A stretch of 64,000 nucleotides of DNA from NCBI RefSeq assembly GCF_030867145.1, contig NC_134416.1, positions 92,667,183 to 92,731,182 on the forward strand, in the 5' to 3' direction. The position numbers and the translations under genes are program-made. Below the pieces are notes generated by a model, which saw nothing but the letters and a program-made list of their open reading frames with translations, had not been told where the DNA came from and made no database searches. Shown here piece after piece: positions 46,401 to 61,400 of this stretch; within the stretch, counting starts at the first letter, position 1, and each line of letters opens with the position of its first letter. This stretch comes from Opisthocomus hoazin (Eukaryota; Chordata; Aves; Opisthocomiformes; Opisthocomidae).

Positions 46401-49400
46401 ATAGCACTTCTCGTGAAAAAATTCTGAGAAGTGCAAGAACACGATGGCATTTTGAATTGATGGGGGGAACTTTTTACCCTTTTGCGCAAGTGTAAATAGC
46501 TCCAGTAACCTGTGACATGTCTGTCCTGATACCAAGAGTCCCCAGAGTACCAGAGTCAGGTTCCTGAGACGTCGTTTGACAAGGAGCTGGCCTAGATTCT
46601 GGCGTGCAGAGGGTAAAATTGTCCACACGTAGCTTCATGTTTAGATGTAAAGACGAAGTTCATCTCTTCCTTTTCATTCTTTGCCAGGAAGACTCATGCA
46701 TGGCTAGTGAATATGTGCTGACTAGTAAGAAGAAAAAGACAGTATTTCTCTTTTTAAAAGCATTGGTATTCTGATGACGGGCATTACACTGGTTCCTAAA
46801 CAGATGCAGAGATGGGGCTTCTTTTGAAGGTATGCCCAGTTACTAGTGCACTTTTTGATATATCTAGATTGGAAAATTTTGAAAGCTTCCAGATCAAATG
46901 GGGAAGTGTTTGTGGTAAAATTTTATTCAGCTTCTATATTACAATAAAAACAAGTAGAATCCCAATATTCAAAGCTCTGCCCAGAGTAAATTTACTACTT
47001 CCTAATTCATTGTTGTACTGTTGATTTGAAATCATCATTTAAGGCCTCTAAGTCCACTATGATAAAATAATATCTGATTCAACTTTTTTGAAGGCTTAAA
47101 TAGTGCTGTACGAGGAAGGAAACCGCAAAGTGCTTTAAATCATAGGAGACTAGACAACGTCTAAATGTCTGGCAGCACAATATTTGTAACATTATTTACT
47201 ACAGTGACTGTTCTGAGCATCCAATTATCTATGCATGGAGTGTTACTATATTTATATAAATTCAATCATTTGCCATAACTCATCCCAGTCTTCAAATAGT
47301 TACAGTCCAGGCTTGAAGAAACAGTTGCACAGCTACAAATGGGAAAGTAGCTGGGGATAAAACACTGTGCCAAAACTCCAGAAAGTAACACACAGGTTTT
47401 CAGAAGAGAGCTGCGATACCCTGAAAGTAAGATTTAAAACATGATTTAGGAAAACCTTGAGTGAATATTTTCTACATGACATATAAAATTAAACTTTTTT
47501 GATAATGACTGGTGCTATTGCATGATACAAGTAGCACGAAAGTAAAAAAGCCAGAATGGGCCTTGGTTGTTATTGTTGTCTGAAATTTGCACCATTGCAT
47601 ACACTGCATTGCTGCCACTGATGAAGCCTTTTTTTATGCAAAGAGGGGTTACTCTGATCATTAATCACTGGCTTGCTCAAGCAGTGCCACCACAGATAGT
47701 AAATATGCTTAAAATTCACAACTGAACCTACACTGTCATTTTTTTCCCCTTCCACAGACTGCTATATGCAGAAATGATGCAGAGAAAGCCAATGACATAC
47801 ATAGAATAAAAGAAAAGATCACTTCATCATACCAAGCAGATTTTGCTTGAGGGATGCAATAAGGCAGTACTGTTCATCTTGAAATACTTGAATACTGTAG
47901 TTTTCATCCTTAATACAAGTGTATAGTCTTCAGCTATAGTGAGTATATAGTTTTAAAACTAAAAGAAAAAAAAACTGTAATTATTTCCATATAACTTGCA
48001 TGTTTTTCTATATGCAACCTCATAGAAGTACATTTCCTTTACATTCACTGTGTCTTGTTTAGATCTACATATGCTGTCAAGCTAAAGGGCATGCAGAGAC
48101 CTGAAAATGTACTCGATTAACATTGAACATACATGTGTGTATATATATACACACACATATTTCTATGTCTGATATGTATAATACTGGCTTGATACACTAA
48201 TAAATAAAGAAGGAGGGAATACTTTCATTTCTATATGTCTCATTTGTACTCCTTCCATGCCTTGACAATTGCACAGAATAGAATTGACAGTGCTTCTGCT
48301 TACAGGTGCTACAGATACATATAAATGTTTGTAGATTTAGAAGACTAGAACCAGCAACAAAGATGCAAATAGATTGGTATCCACTCCTGGCTCTTTTGTG
48401 GATTTTCAGAGTAACCTTGATCAATTCAGAGAAAATCTGCTCCTGAGTTAGGTTATCCACAAAGTGGGATGAGGTTTCTAACCTACATCATAGTGATGTT
48501 ATGAGACTTAGTTACTGCAATTAAGGAGCTTCAGAGTTTTAAATACTTTTGCAGTAGAGTTTCTGCATGGGATATCCATTCCATCAGTGTGTGAAGGGGT
48601 TGTTAAAACAGCACCAGATAAACTACTCACAGGGAACTTGAATCACCAGAAAAGTTATTGATGCTAAAAATTTCAGAAGCTGTGCAACAGATTCTTAAAC
48701 ACCATTTACTGGTACTGCAAATAGTCAAAAATGTCCATAAAACCATCAACAAATATGTTGGTCTTCAGCAAGCTGAAATTATACATAGAAGTAGATGTTC
48801 TCTATGTTGCTTTAAGTTTTGGTGTTCTGTGATTTGCTTTGGGTTTTTTTTTTTCAGGATGGGAGACTCAGATGTCTAAAAAAACGGAAGTATCTTGGCT
48901 AAAAGGCAAATATAATGATTTGAGATGTGCTGCCACCACATCTCCTGACATATGTAGTCTGCTTACTTTGTGCCTCAGGCTTGTCCATTGGTAGACCTCT
49001 TTGTCCAGCCTACATTTCCCACCCTCCAGTCCTTCCTTTTCTTCCCTGGGTCAAATTGCAGGAGATGTACCCTAAGCAAAAAGGCCTAGGCTAAAAAGGA
49101 ATGAGCCATCAGAAGCAATGTCATGTATTACTCCAGGAAGATAGACAGGCAGACATCCTTCATATTGCAGAAACATTGATGGTTTAGGGAGAGGTCACAT
49201 GTCCAGATATCACCACAATTCCACCCAGATGCAGTCAGACTGTGGCATCACCCACATCTAAGGGTTGGGAAGCCCATACAACTCAGGCAAACCCAAAGTC
49301 AGCTCGGACTGGTGCAGCAGTATTTATAGCTATGGATTATGCTTTAACCAGGGTCTCTTGTTTCACTCCAGTAGCCAGTGTCACTGCGCAGTGTAAAGCA

Positions 49401-52400
49401 CAGCTTTGCTGACACGGATGTATCCACAGGACAAGTGTTTCAACAGTTCCACACACCTGTCAATTGTGGACAGTACAGACACAACTGGAGGGGAGGTGGA
49501 AGGCAGAGTCCTCCCCAGCCCTGGAAGCAGGAGATTTTTGCCAGCTCACCTGAGACAGGCAAGCTGTCACCGAGACTTGAGAGAAACTTAAGAAAGCAGG
49601 AAAGAACCGGATACTGCTGCAGATATACTCCTTAAGAGGAGCTATTTCTTTTCTCGTGTTAACTGACAAGGCCAGTAAAAGGCAAAGCAAGATGATTTTT
49701 ATTCAGTGATGCCCACAGATATTCTGCTTTTAACAAGGGGAAGACAGTGGCCCTCTGATGACCCTCTTCTGGCAATGCTAGACATTAAACTCCGATATTT
49801 TTACGATATGCCTTCACAATATTTTGGGGATATTGATCAACTCCTTTCTGTGGAGACCACTGGATTCTCCAGTGACAGACTTGAATCTATCCATTAAAGT
49901 TCCAGAGGGGAATCAAACAGAAAAGCCACAAAGAAGAACAGTACTGGAAGCTGGAATGAGACCAGGGAAGCAGTTAAAAGGTCTGATTTTTCAAGGCACC
50001 AGTTAGCTGCAGTTCAAGTACTGTGGAACTGAGGGAATCAAAATATTTATAATATTATTATTCCTTAGTATACAAAAAACCACCAATGTCAAGTAGATGC
50101 TCTACTGCCCCAGGACAGTGTATCCAGTCCTTCATAGCTGGAAGTCCAAAATAGGAAAATAATGGGACTGTCCAGGTGAAAATCAGAAATATTCCCAACC
50201 TAGTAAAAATGACTGCCACACTTGAAGCTTCTTCTTGCACCCTATATATCAACTTTATCACTTCTTAGAGCCGTAACAGAACCAAAATTCTACTTTTGCT
50301 TTTGTAAACCATTTTTTTCTTAAAGACAGAAAAAAAAAATACAGGGAAATAAAATTGGTTTTCATTCTTTACAAATAATATAAAAGACCAAGATATAAAG
50401 TATTGTGTACGTTTAATAATCTACTAATAATATATACATTTTTCCCTAAAAGATCTCAATCTCTGCCTGGAAGAAACATCATGAAGCCATCTAAACATTT
50501 CCTGCAATGGCAGCAAAGTTCGGTAGGATTACTGCAGCAATAGTCAGGCTTTTGATTCTGCTGACAAAGTTTAAATATCTCCACCTCACGTATGCCTCTT
50601 GTTTCTCCAAGCCGCAAGGAACACTTTCCAAGAGCAAATCTCCATAGCAATCCCTCCGGCTTTTTGGTTTAAAAGAATTTTGGCCCGTGCCATTGGTTAT
50701 GAGGGCTAGAGAAACTGGGTTACCTGCCAAAAGTCTGGCAACACACAATGATCAGAGAAGCACCCCAATGCCTTGACTCTGTGATTCCTCACACCTTGAG
50801 TCTTTGCACAAGGACCAAGCTCTAATGATCCTGTGGGGAGTGCCTGCAACCAGAGTCAGGGCAATCGCTCACAACAATCCAGAGTACGTGGGTGAAAATA
50901 ACTAATGTTTCTGCTCAGATGCGAAACTGAGGTAAAGCCTGAGGAAAGTCCAATTCCAAGTGAATAAAGATGTGTTGCTGTGCTTTTCCTCATTAAATCA
51001 CAAGATGAGTGGGTTTTAGGCTTTGTAGGTTTTTTCCGCTTTTCCAGTTTGAATATGAAGTAAAATGTTTAGTTCAAGTAGTTAAGAGTTAGAATTACAA
51101 AACTGCTGAAGAGAGGGGCTTTATTTTATCCTACTGCTCAGTGGCTAAGACCATGACCCAGGTTAAATGCTACCAGTTTACAGTTCCTACCTTTCCTTCC
51201 TGAAGTATGATGAGATGAATATCTTCTCATACTCCAGCATTTCTTTATATCCATTGACACATCCTCTCTTTGTTCTGTGCTCTGTTCCCTGTGCACAGCT
51301 AGCTTCTCATCCTGCTTTCAGTTGTCCCATAGGCAGGAGAGTCTTATTCCTCTCATCTTTTTGTGCGAATTTACAAGAGAAATATCCTAATTTGACTCTA
51401 TGTAATTAGATGTTAAATACTACTGAGATAATGCTATACCTATTTTTGCTTACCTGGTTTCAAAATGAGGGAATGGAGAGATGAAGGACAAGTCCAAGAA
51501 TAATGACAGAACTGGGGAAAGTTTTTAAGAATACTCTCTTGTGTTCCTGCCACCATATCATGCTTATTTGTAACAGCAAACATGATTCATCCACTTTATG
51601 CAGCTGCAACTATTTATGAAAGCATCCCTCCTATTTTTAGTGTAAAGCTCTTCTTCATTCCATTAGGTATTCCATCAAGTTCTCATGATAGGTTTTGTGT
51701 TTGTTTGTTTCAATTTGTTTTTTTTCCTGAGTGTGTACACTATGGCTTTTTCAATAACACAGGCAACCTTGCAAGATTTTGTTTCAAAAAGGGATTGTGT
51801 ACTTCATTAAAGACAAAACGAGAAACTCACCTGAAGTAACACACACATACATACAAGAAGAAATAAATGAGAAGTCTTCTCTGACACCACTGTTTTCCAC
51901 TGTCTGAGTGATTAGAGAGTCCAATGCTTTTTATCAAAGACAACCTCTTTCTCTCCCTTCAAGCTTTAAATAAAGACTTGTGCTAATTGCAAATAGCAGC
52001 AGAATACAGCACCAAGCGTTTCAAAAGTGGTGTGGATGTGAAAGGGAATAAACAAGCTATCGTGGATTAAATACTGTGAGTGCTGTTTTTCTGTCACTGT
52101 CAGAGTGTATAATAAAGAGTCCCATGCTATTTTACGGTTTCTGTCCTTGTAATGCATGCCGGATACCTATAATTTATGACACAGAGCCATTGCTTCATGA
52201 GTTGCACTTCCTTTTAAACTGATGCTGAACTCGTTAGTGAGGGAAATGTGACAGCTTGATAGTGGTTTCTTATCTGCAGGTTAAACATTGTCAGAATAAT
52301 TCATGGCCAGGCAACTGTTAGAACTGTAATGTTTTTATAATTAGAGCTGGAGTGGACTATTCACTAAGGACTGGAGCTCCAGCAAACAAGCTCCCATCAC

Positions 52401-55400
52401 CGTCAGTCTGAAGCTCGTCTTCCCATCCATCAGATTTGAGGGAGGAAACATTTTGAAGCTCGAGCTGCTGAGCTCAAAGGAAGTGTCCCCAACACTGAAG
52501 TTACCAGCACTCTGAAAAGCCAAGGATGACTAGATTTCCAGCCATCACCATTCAAAAATATCCAGTCAGGTTCTGTAAATAAGAAGATTTACTTAAAAAT
52601 CATAACATTTTTGGGGGTTGCAATATTATTGCAGTTTTGTCCTTTCGACTTTAAATTATTAAGATAAGTGTTTTAAAGCTCGTTAACTATTAAAGCCAGA
52701 TTCTTCTTTTCCAGTTCCTTGAGCAAAGGCTACAATTCCTCTGAAATCCTGTGACTCAAAGAGATGGAGATTTAGAAAACACACTTTGAGACTCACGACA
52801 AAAATCACAAAAGCTCACTCTATAAAGATCACAATACAAATGAGGGCTTTCAAACACAAATGTAATTGCTCTGTTGAGCTATATCAGCTTACATCAACTG
52901 AGAATCTAATTTTGTCTCTAATATCAATAGAGCATATACTCCAACAACTGTGCAAGTTACCTGTAAATGGATATTTTTCTGTGTTCCTCAGGAGTCAGAG
53001 TATGCTCTAGTATTCAGTACAAGGGGGTAAAAGCATATTCAGGTTTGTACAGTCTGCATTATAGCTCTCTGTATGTTTGGTGAATTGCATCCCAGGTAGG
53101 GATAATCCCAAATTCACTGTTGGAATGTGCAAATATTCCAAGGGAGCATTTTGTCACAATGAAGTCCAATCTCAATACGATCAACCGCTCTTTTTAACTC
53201 TGCTCCATTGTGTCTGTCTATTCATTGTCATACACATTTCTTGTTTATGTTCTTACTCTACTTTTGTACATTCACAGGACTGTGGAAGGTTCTGGAGCCA
53301 TGCCTTTTAAGAGTGACACCTATCTCTAGCTTCTGTATCATGAAATATGACAGAAGTCCTAATTAGAGCTCATCCACAGCAAGAAATTTGCCTTATATCC
53401 ATCCTTCCAGCAGTTGAGTTGTTTTTTTTTATATCCACATTTATAAGAAAAATTAAAAATCCAGTGTTTTTAAGAAAGAGAAAAAAAATCACTGTAAATA
53501 AACAAGCAAGAAAATACGCATTTTTAATAATGCATGAACACTTATTTTAAGAATAATATTCATGGAAGACCTATGATTGTTATATGCCTAAAATTCCCAA
53601 ATGGCAAAATATAATTAAAGTAAGAACTGTTGAACAAATAAACCTGTTAAATACACAATATTACCAAGCAAAATCGCTATGTATTTATCACTTTGCCACT
53701 GTAATTACACTGACTGCTGCTCTTCATGCATATATTAATATGTTACTAACATTATGGAGGCTGAGACATAAATTACAAAGCACTGACTTAAGGGAGGATT
53801 TTAGCCAGGCAGAGTGCAGTGGAAACAAGCAATACATACTTAAAGAAAAAATCTTAACATTTAATCTGATTTCTGGTTTTATTGGTTTCTTGCAGTTCTG
53901 AGAAAGCCCGTCTCCCTAAAAGGGTAATTAATGAAGTGATGGCTTGGATAGCCTAGCTAGGGTGGGTTTCAGACACTCTAGGTCAAGAGACTTAGCCTGG
54001 GATTCTGAGAGTAGCTGAAGTGTGACACTTGCAGACGATATTCAGTTTATCTTGAGAAAAGAAAGGAAAGGAAAAACAGTATGTCATTTCTGTATTCTGT
54101 GTAAATAAAGACTGCTATTTTAAGATTTTTCAGATTATTTCAGGAGGTTCGCCTCATCAATGATTGGCTGGATGTGACTTTGAGTGGGTGTGCTAGCTAT
54201 TCACAGCAAAAAAAAGGTCAGGAAATTCATTCCCATGGGATGAACTTTGCTGAAACTGGAAATGAGCAGAGATTTGGAAGTGACTTTTGACCACTTGGAT
54301 GAATGATGCCAGAGCTGCCTTCAGCATATTGCAATTCTTACAATGTATGGAGCACTGCCTGTGTTTTGAGATGTGAAGCTGTTAAATACTGTCATTGGTC
54401 CTGAGAAATCCCTGGTTATGCGAGGTCTGGTTGAAGAAAATTATGGAGATATTCTCACACAGCATGTTACCTTAAGGACCTACTTACAGATGGCTTATTA
54501 AATGTTAATATTTGACTAATAACTGTTAAAACCATATTACAGGCATGAGTAATACATGTTACACAGTTATAGGCATCTCAGAAAAAAGTTTCTAGACCGT
54601 TACTGTTCCAAAATATCAAGTGCATTAGAAAATTTAGGCCACAAAGTCAAGCCTGTGAATACTTAACAGAGCCCAGTTGTGTGTGCTTAACCACTCAGTC
54701 ACATCCTATTTTCTTCTTGCTCCCTGCCTCAACTAGAGTACAGGAAAGACAATGCCTCCACAATGGGAATCAATACTATTCCCTTACTGACCCACACACT
54801 AACCTCAGAGCAGAAGACAGCACATAAATCTTATTCTACATACAGAGACAACAATTTCTTCATTGACACCCAGCATTTTAATACTTTTGTTGTTCCCAGG
54901 TATGAGTGGTTTGATCTTTCACACTTCTCTATGGGAGAAGAGCATAGGATTTTCCCCATTTGATAAATGAAGAGCTAAGTTATATACAGGAGTTCAGATG
55001 AGTTCTTCATTCCTGAGGTGACAAACCTAAGATCGAATTTTTCAGGTTCATTTGCTTGTTATATCATTTTATGCACTGACATCTTCAGAAAAATTAAAAT
55101 TCAACTGTAATTACCTAACACCTTGCAAAGCTGCCACTGGGTGCCTGAAACGCACTGCAGGAAAATGGGACACAGATAACAGCCACCCAATGTTTATGTC
55201 CATGGATTTCCCAGAACTGTGCAGAAATTGTGTGCTACTAAGAAGGGTGTAATTCCATTTTGATGGCAAGTATTATGCTGCCTTTGCCACAAAATCTTGC
55301 AATCTCTTCCTGCCATCTTAACTCACCCACTGCACATTTTCCAAATCCTGCTATCAGAGGCACAAAAGTCCTGGTAAAATCTTCATTCACTAGCCAATGT

Positions 55401-58400
55401 TGACTTGTTCCTTGAGCAGGTTTGTTTAGTCCTGTTGAATGACACAGAAGCAATGTAAGAAAATTCATGATGACATGCATAAGCAACACGAACCTGTAAA
55501 AGGATTCAAATTCAAACTGCATTGACAACTTGATGGCAGATATCGCTGGCTTCTGACCACATGCTTATGCAACCTAAATTAAAATCAAACAAAAATACAA
55601 GAACGTTATGTTTAAAATTTATACATAAAACTGCATCAAGGGGAATCATAATAGGACTGCAACTGGCTTCCACAACATTACCTTCTACTGCAAACAGAGT
55701 AACCAACAGCAATGGGAAGCAGGAGGCTGCTATCTTCAGTTATCTGCCCTTAGCAATGGGATGAGGATGAAGCTTGACAGTATATTTCACAACTACTTGC
55801 TTCACAGCCTGAAGGAATGTTACAGTTCAGGAGTCTCACATGCTTTTCCAAATCCATGGAAGTACAGTGTAGAAAGTTTCCTGCAGTTTCCTCCCACGGC
55901 TCTCCACATTCCTGTCTCTCTAACGTCTATACTATCCATAGTCATCCTTTATGCACCTGAGTCCAATCTCTGTCCCATCCTGCTCAATTCTTTTCTCCCT
56001 GCTCCTATAAGAGATGCAAGGGCAATTGCAAGACAATAAAGCACCTAAGGAATATTGAATTTCTGCCAGACTTGTTGAAATTGCAATTCTTTAGACTGAA
56101 CACCTCATCAAATTTTGATAAATCTTCACAATTAAAGTGGTGCCTCTGAAGTATAGAGGTGCCTCATTTCCTTCACATCAGACTTCTTTTGAATGAAGCC
56201 AATCTACATTGGTCGCTATTAAGTATGGATTTTTTCTTTTATTGGGTTTGAGCAATAGCTGTCTACAGACCAAATGTTCTTGTCACCTAATGGGTGACAA
56301 AGAATATAATTATTTCAAGAATGCCTTTGTTAGGATCATTGGTGACACAGAAAGTTGGGCAGTTCCATACAAATGAAGAATATAGTTTGGAAAAATAATA
56401 ACAATTATTTTAACAATGGCATTTTCTTCAGCTAACTATAAAGTCCAAAGAGCAAGTTTTGTTTTGTTTTTTTTTAAAAAAAGCTTAGTTACTGCTTTTG
56501 AATTTGATTTTTATTTTCTTAAGCTTCATATTGTCTTACTTCGGGAGTGCTCCCACTGAAAGTGGCAAGGGAAGATACTGCATAACAAACAGTACCAAAA
56601 TCTAATCCTTAATTCCTGTAGACTATTCTTCAGATACATACACACGGCACCTTTAATCATCCACAATTTACAATAGGTTTGCCCATGAATTTAACAAGAA
56701 TACAACAGTAAAGAAGAGGAATTTCCAGATTTGATTTATGTTCCTATAGGTCAAAAAAATTGCTATTTCAAATACAGATTAGATAGTATCTTGCAGAACA
56801 TTCTGAAAAGTTCCTTCATTTCTGCTAAAATAATACAATTCTTACTTTGTAACAGAAAAAAAAAATCTACCGTCTCATATTTCAAGTAATGGAAAAGCAG
56901 ATTTTCAGCTGGTATAAAATGCAAACATTCTTGTGAACTCCAGAAAAGCTACACTGATTTACACCACTGTGCTTAAGGACAGCCTTTTGGTTTAGAGCAA
57001 TAATGATTATTAGAAAATATGAAGGAAAACAATTTTTTGTAAAGATGCTCAAAAATGAAGTTTAAGAGAAAATTCTCTGGCAGAAATGACACTGTCAGAG
57101 AATAACATGGACCACTGGAATAACAACCATCCTGTCAAAACATAGCCAAAGGAACACAGTTTGAAAAGAATTAGAGTATCATTATCAATGACATGAAGAA
57201 AAAAAGATACGAGCAGCTTAACTACTGCCTGTCATTGCATGCACCTAGTTCAGCACCCAGTTTAAATAGTATTCAGGCAGCTGCCTGTGGATATACCCAA
57301 TATTACATGTTAATGTAAAAGTTAAGACTGCCAAGATAACACTTTTTTTTTCCTTGTTCATTTGAATGGAAACAGCAGAGACTATGTTCAACTTTTTTGC
57401 ACGGTGTATACTACGGCTGCAAAATTGAATACCAAGATGTTCAGGGTGGCTCCAAGACTGACAGCTACCCCATGCTCTACAGCATAGTTGAAAAGTGAAT
57501 ACACCCAGTGGGACACAGCGTATGGACAGCACTTCAAGTTCTTTTTAAAAAGACTCTGACCTTTCTCAGTGTTAATCTCATCCACATATCTTCACCTCCC
57601 AGTAGCTCAGATTTCCCATCTCTAGAATGAATGAAGAGTGCTTGTCTACTTGGATAGTGCTGGAAAGGAATTTAATATCTACCTGTCACAAGTAAATTCT
57701 TGTTCAACAGATATGGGAAAGGCATTTGAAATAATGCGTCTGGGTTCTAGCCCTGATTTTGCGGTAAATCCATGGGGTAACAATGGGCAATTCCTGTTTA
57801 TGTTTTCATCTCTTTGTTTTCCCTCCGGCATCTTATATTAGCCACTAGAGAGTTTACAGATGGACTGTCCCTTATTGTGCATTATCACCTGTTTCTTTTC
57901 TCATGCCTAGTACAGAGTCCTTTGACGGTAACACTGCTCAGAGCATCTGCTGCTGTAATTTGAAGATTTTTTGTTTTTGTGAAGCTGCAAAATAGTTGTT
58001 TTCTTTAATGCACTAGATTGGACTGTAACCCCACAAATCCTGAAAGGAATGGTAAAAGAAACAGTGTAAAATTGATATAGATGTCAACTTGATAGGCTAC
58101 CATGGCTTAAGAGGAATTACAGTCTGTCATTCAAAAAGTCAAATACACAGTGGTTAAATACTAGAAAATATTTATAGGACAAACAGCAGTATTCAGAGTT
58201 CAGATAAAGAGGCGGTTCTGAGGCACGACACAAAATGGCATCTGTTGAAATACTTCAAGCACAGAGAAATCTGAGATAGCTTTCTTTCTTTCTCAGGTAT
58301 GGCAGAATCTATCGTTTTCCTCAGTAGATGGATTAAAATGTTGACAGATGAAGATCCATTGCCAAAGTAAATGAAGGATCACATTAAGATACGTAATTAC

Positions 58401-61400
58401 TTGGTTCTGGGACACTAAAAATACAAAAAATGGAAGCTAAAACACAGACTCAAAGATCTAACCTGGTAATATCAAATTGTTCTTTGACATTTTATCAACT
58501 GTCAGAAACTCAAAGTAGCAGAGCATTTCTATCAGTAACGATCACAATTGTGTGACATGCTGACTCGTTCCCTTAGTTTTTAGTAAACATCTTTTGTACC
58601 GTTCAGCTTTCAGCTATAACAGGTGCATAAAATTATCTTCGTCAAGAAACAGCATCTAGTTAGCATGTCTGTAGGTTTTCCAGATATTATGTAGTATGAA
58701 ACAGGTAAGTCCTGTTGCGATGTTGAAGACTTGGCATGACATCCTAACGCTACTGAAATAAATGGGATTTATTCCACAAATCTCAGTAGGCTTGGATTTT
58801 ATGTCTGAATGAGACAATAACCACCCGATACTTCATTTGGTTCCTAACTACTCCCTGCACTCAAATAGGACATAATATATATCCACGATACTTTTCAAAG
58901 CCACTGCTTTTGTTTCAACGTGGTGATAGAATCCAGCAATACTGGAAGCTTTTCAAATTGACTCCAAGTGAGACATTAGCTTACTACCTGGAGAATAAAC
59001 TGTCCTCTTCTACTCACTCAGTGCATTAGGGAGTGTTTCAGACATGTTTTGCAGAACAAACCCTTTTGTTTTGCTAACGGGGCTCATCTACACACTTCCA
59101 GTGGGAAAACATCTGTTTTACAAATCTGTCCTCCTAGATATAGCTGGATTCAAGTTACAGACTTTGGAACCACATCCAAATATTCCCGAAGTTCATCACT
59201 ATTTGCATCAGAGGGTTGGACTGAAGTCATTATGGAGAAATAGGCCAAGTTCAAGATTGAAGGGTCCTACACTTTCAGGGACACTTTGGGATTTTGCCTT
59301 AGGTACAGCTCTGCTTCTCAGTGCCGGGCACAATCTTTTAATGTTGCTTTGGGCAGGCAGGCAGTACCCTTCCACAGCAACATAATATCAGCACGTGTCA
59401 GTCACGGGAACTGCTCTCATGAAAAACTGAGGTGAGATGAAAAGTGACTCTCTAATTACTTTTAGTTCATCCACCAAAGCAGTTCAGAAACCTTTGCCTC
59501 ACTGCACATTTCAGGCAGACAATACAACAATATCCATAACAAAATCAAGGCTTCATTTTTCATTTCATAACTGAATGTGTTAGCTAGCATCTAAGGCTTG
59601 TCAGCTTTGACATCTTGTTGATTTTGTTTTAATATCAGATGTAGTTTTAGATTTAATAATAAATGGGGAGGTAATTACCTTAGTTTTTTGGAAATCTGTA
59701 GATTTGGTTCCACTCCTTAATAAACAGTCATCCAATAAAAATAAACAAGAAAGAATTCAAGGAAACCTTGAAAATTTGGTCAAAAGGACCTCTGTGAACT
59801 TTTAAAGTGAGGGATTAAAGTCTTCTGAAACATCTGCTGCTGCTGGATAGTCTTTATCAGGTCAAAAGTTTCAAATGTAGAATCTATTCCTGGAAAACAT
59901 AGAACAGATGTTGCGGTTCATTATCTTATATACAATATGTGAGAGTGTAAGAGAGGGAAAATGAAGGAAACAGAGGTAGCAAAAAGTCTTCTGAGGCTGC
60001 CCATGTTCCTTCTGGACACAATATCCAGATTTATGTCAGTGAAGGGCCCACACTGCAAGTCACAGCTTCAGGTACCTAAATCATTAAAAAACCACCCTAA
60101 GCAAATAGGCTGTTCAAGCAGAACCAAACAGCCTAAATCACAACGCTGAAATAACAAATAGCCTTAGTCAATCATAATCTACACTCACTGAGCTCCCTAA
60201 TAAATACCCTAAGAAGTAAATATCGCTCTAAATCCTCATTAGAAGAGACAGTAATTGCCAACAACCAAAATAATGCAAATTATAACATCAGTTACTGTAT
60301 CTGCATGTAACACCTGACACAAGAGAAACCACTAGAAGGGAAGCTCAAAGACCATTGAAGCTGATGAAGCCATAGTTACACAGATTTGTTTCCAGCTGAA
60401 GCAGTCTCTGTCCTGCTCCCCTCTGTTGTTCATGCCCTTTCAGTTGTAATGTAATAGGAACTTACATTATTTTCTGGATGACATAAAAACCCGTAAATGA
60501 GGCAAATATTCAGGAAAATTTATATGCCATACGTACCATCTAAAAAGCTGTAGCTCTGTAAAGCTGGGAGAGAGAGGTACTTTGTACATTGCACAAAGGA
60601 ACAGTCCATTCAAGGAGAACAACTCACCACTGAATGAATCCCGTATCTTTCTCTTCTAGGACAGATAAGTGATTGTGAGCAAAAGCTCCTGCCATAAAAA
60701 ATGCTGCCATTGTAAAATACTCAGGGTATTTGCAAAACTCTGCCTGATGCAGAGCAGTTTTCGCTGAGAAGGAAAGGCTGGAGCCACGTGCCTCAGAGGC
60801 AGCCTAGAGGACTACGTGACCTGTTGTTTTACCAGAACTGCTTTGGTCTGACAAAGAGATTAAAGTAATCTAGGTTTCTTCCAACCTCTGCAGCAGAATT
60901 TCAGTGCAATACTTTGGTGTGTCTCAGACTGTGGCACAAGGAGGCAAGTGTGTGGAGCAGGTGGTTCACCTCACTCATCGTGAGTCCAAGATAGATGAGA
61001 AGGGAGGCAGCTCTTGAGAGATCTTTTGCAGCCTGGCAGCAGTTCAGTCCATTCCAGTGCTTCTTGCGAAGATCTAAGCACTTAAAAAAAATCCCTCCCC
61101 TTGCCCCCCCAAAAAACCCACAATGTTTCTTTCTGTGTGGACTTTGCCCCATAACTCAAGAGGCTCTCAGAGCTATAACCAGGAGTGAAAGCACAAGGTC
61201 ACTGCTAGTGGAGTTTGTTCTGAGCCAGGACTGTTGGCACACACTCTCCAAGAAAGCACAAAGCAAGCACAATTCTACAGAACTAGCAGTCAGGTAGGTT
61301 TGTGGATGTTTTGCCTAGAAGCAAAATTAACATAACATATTTCTCTTCCCTTGAGATTGCATCGGTCATTGACATCCCAGAGAAGCCAAGTGTCAGTAAA

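Noticed and set aside
53584..53901. 105-codon open frame
   Set aside because: It is in AT-rich DNA with no domain, splice or codon signature. This length is expected by chance in 20 kb.
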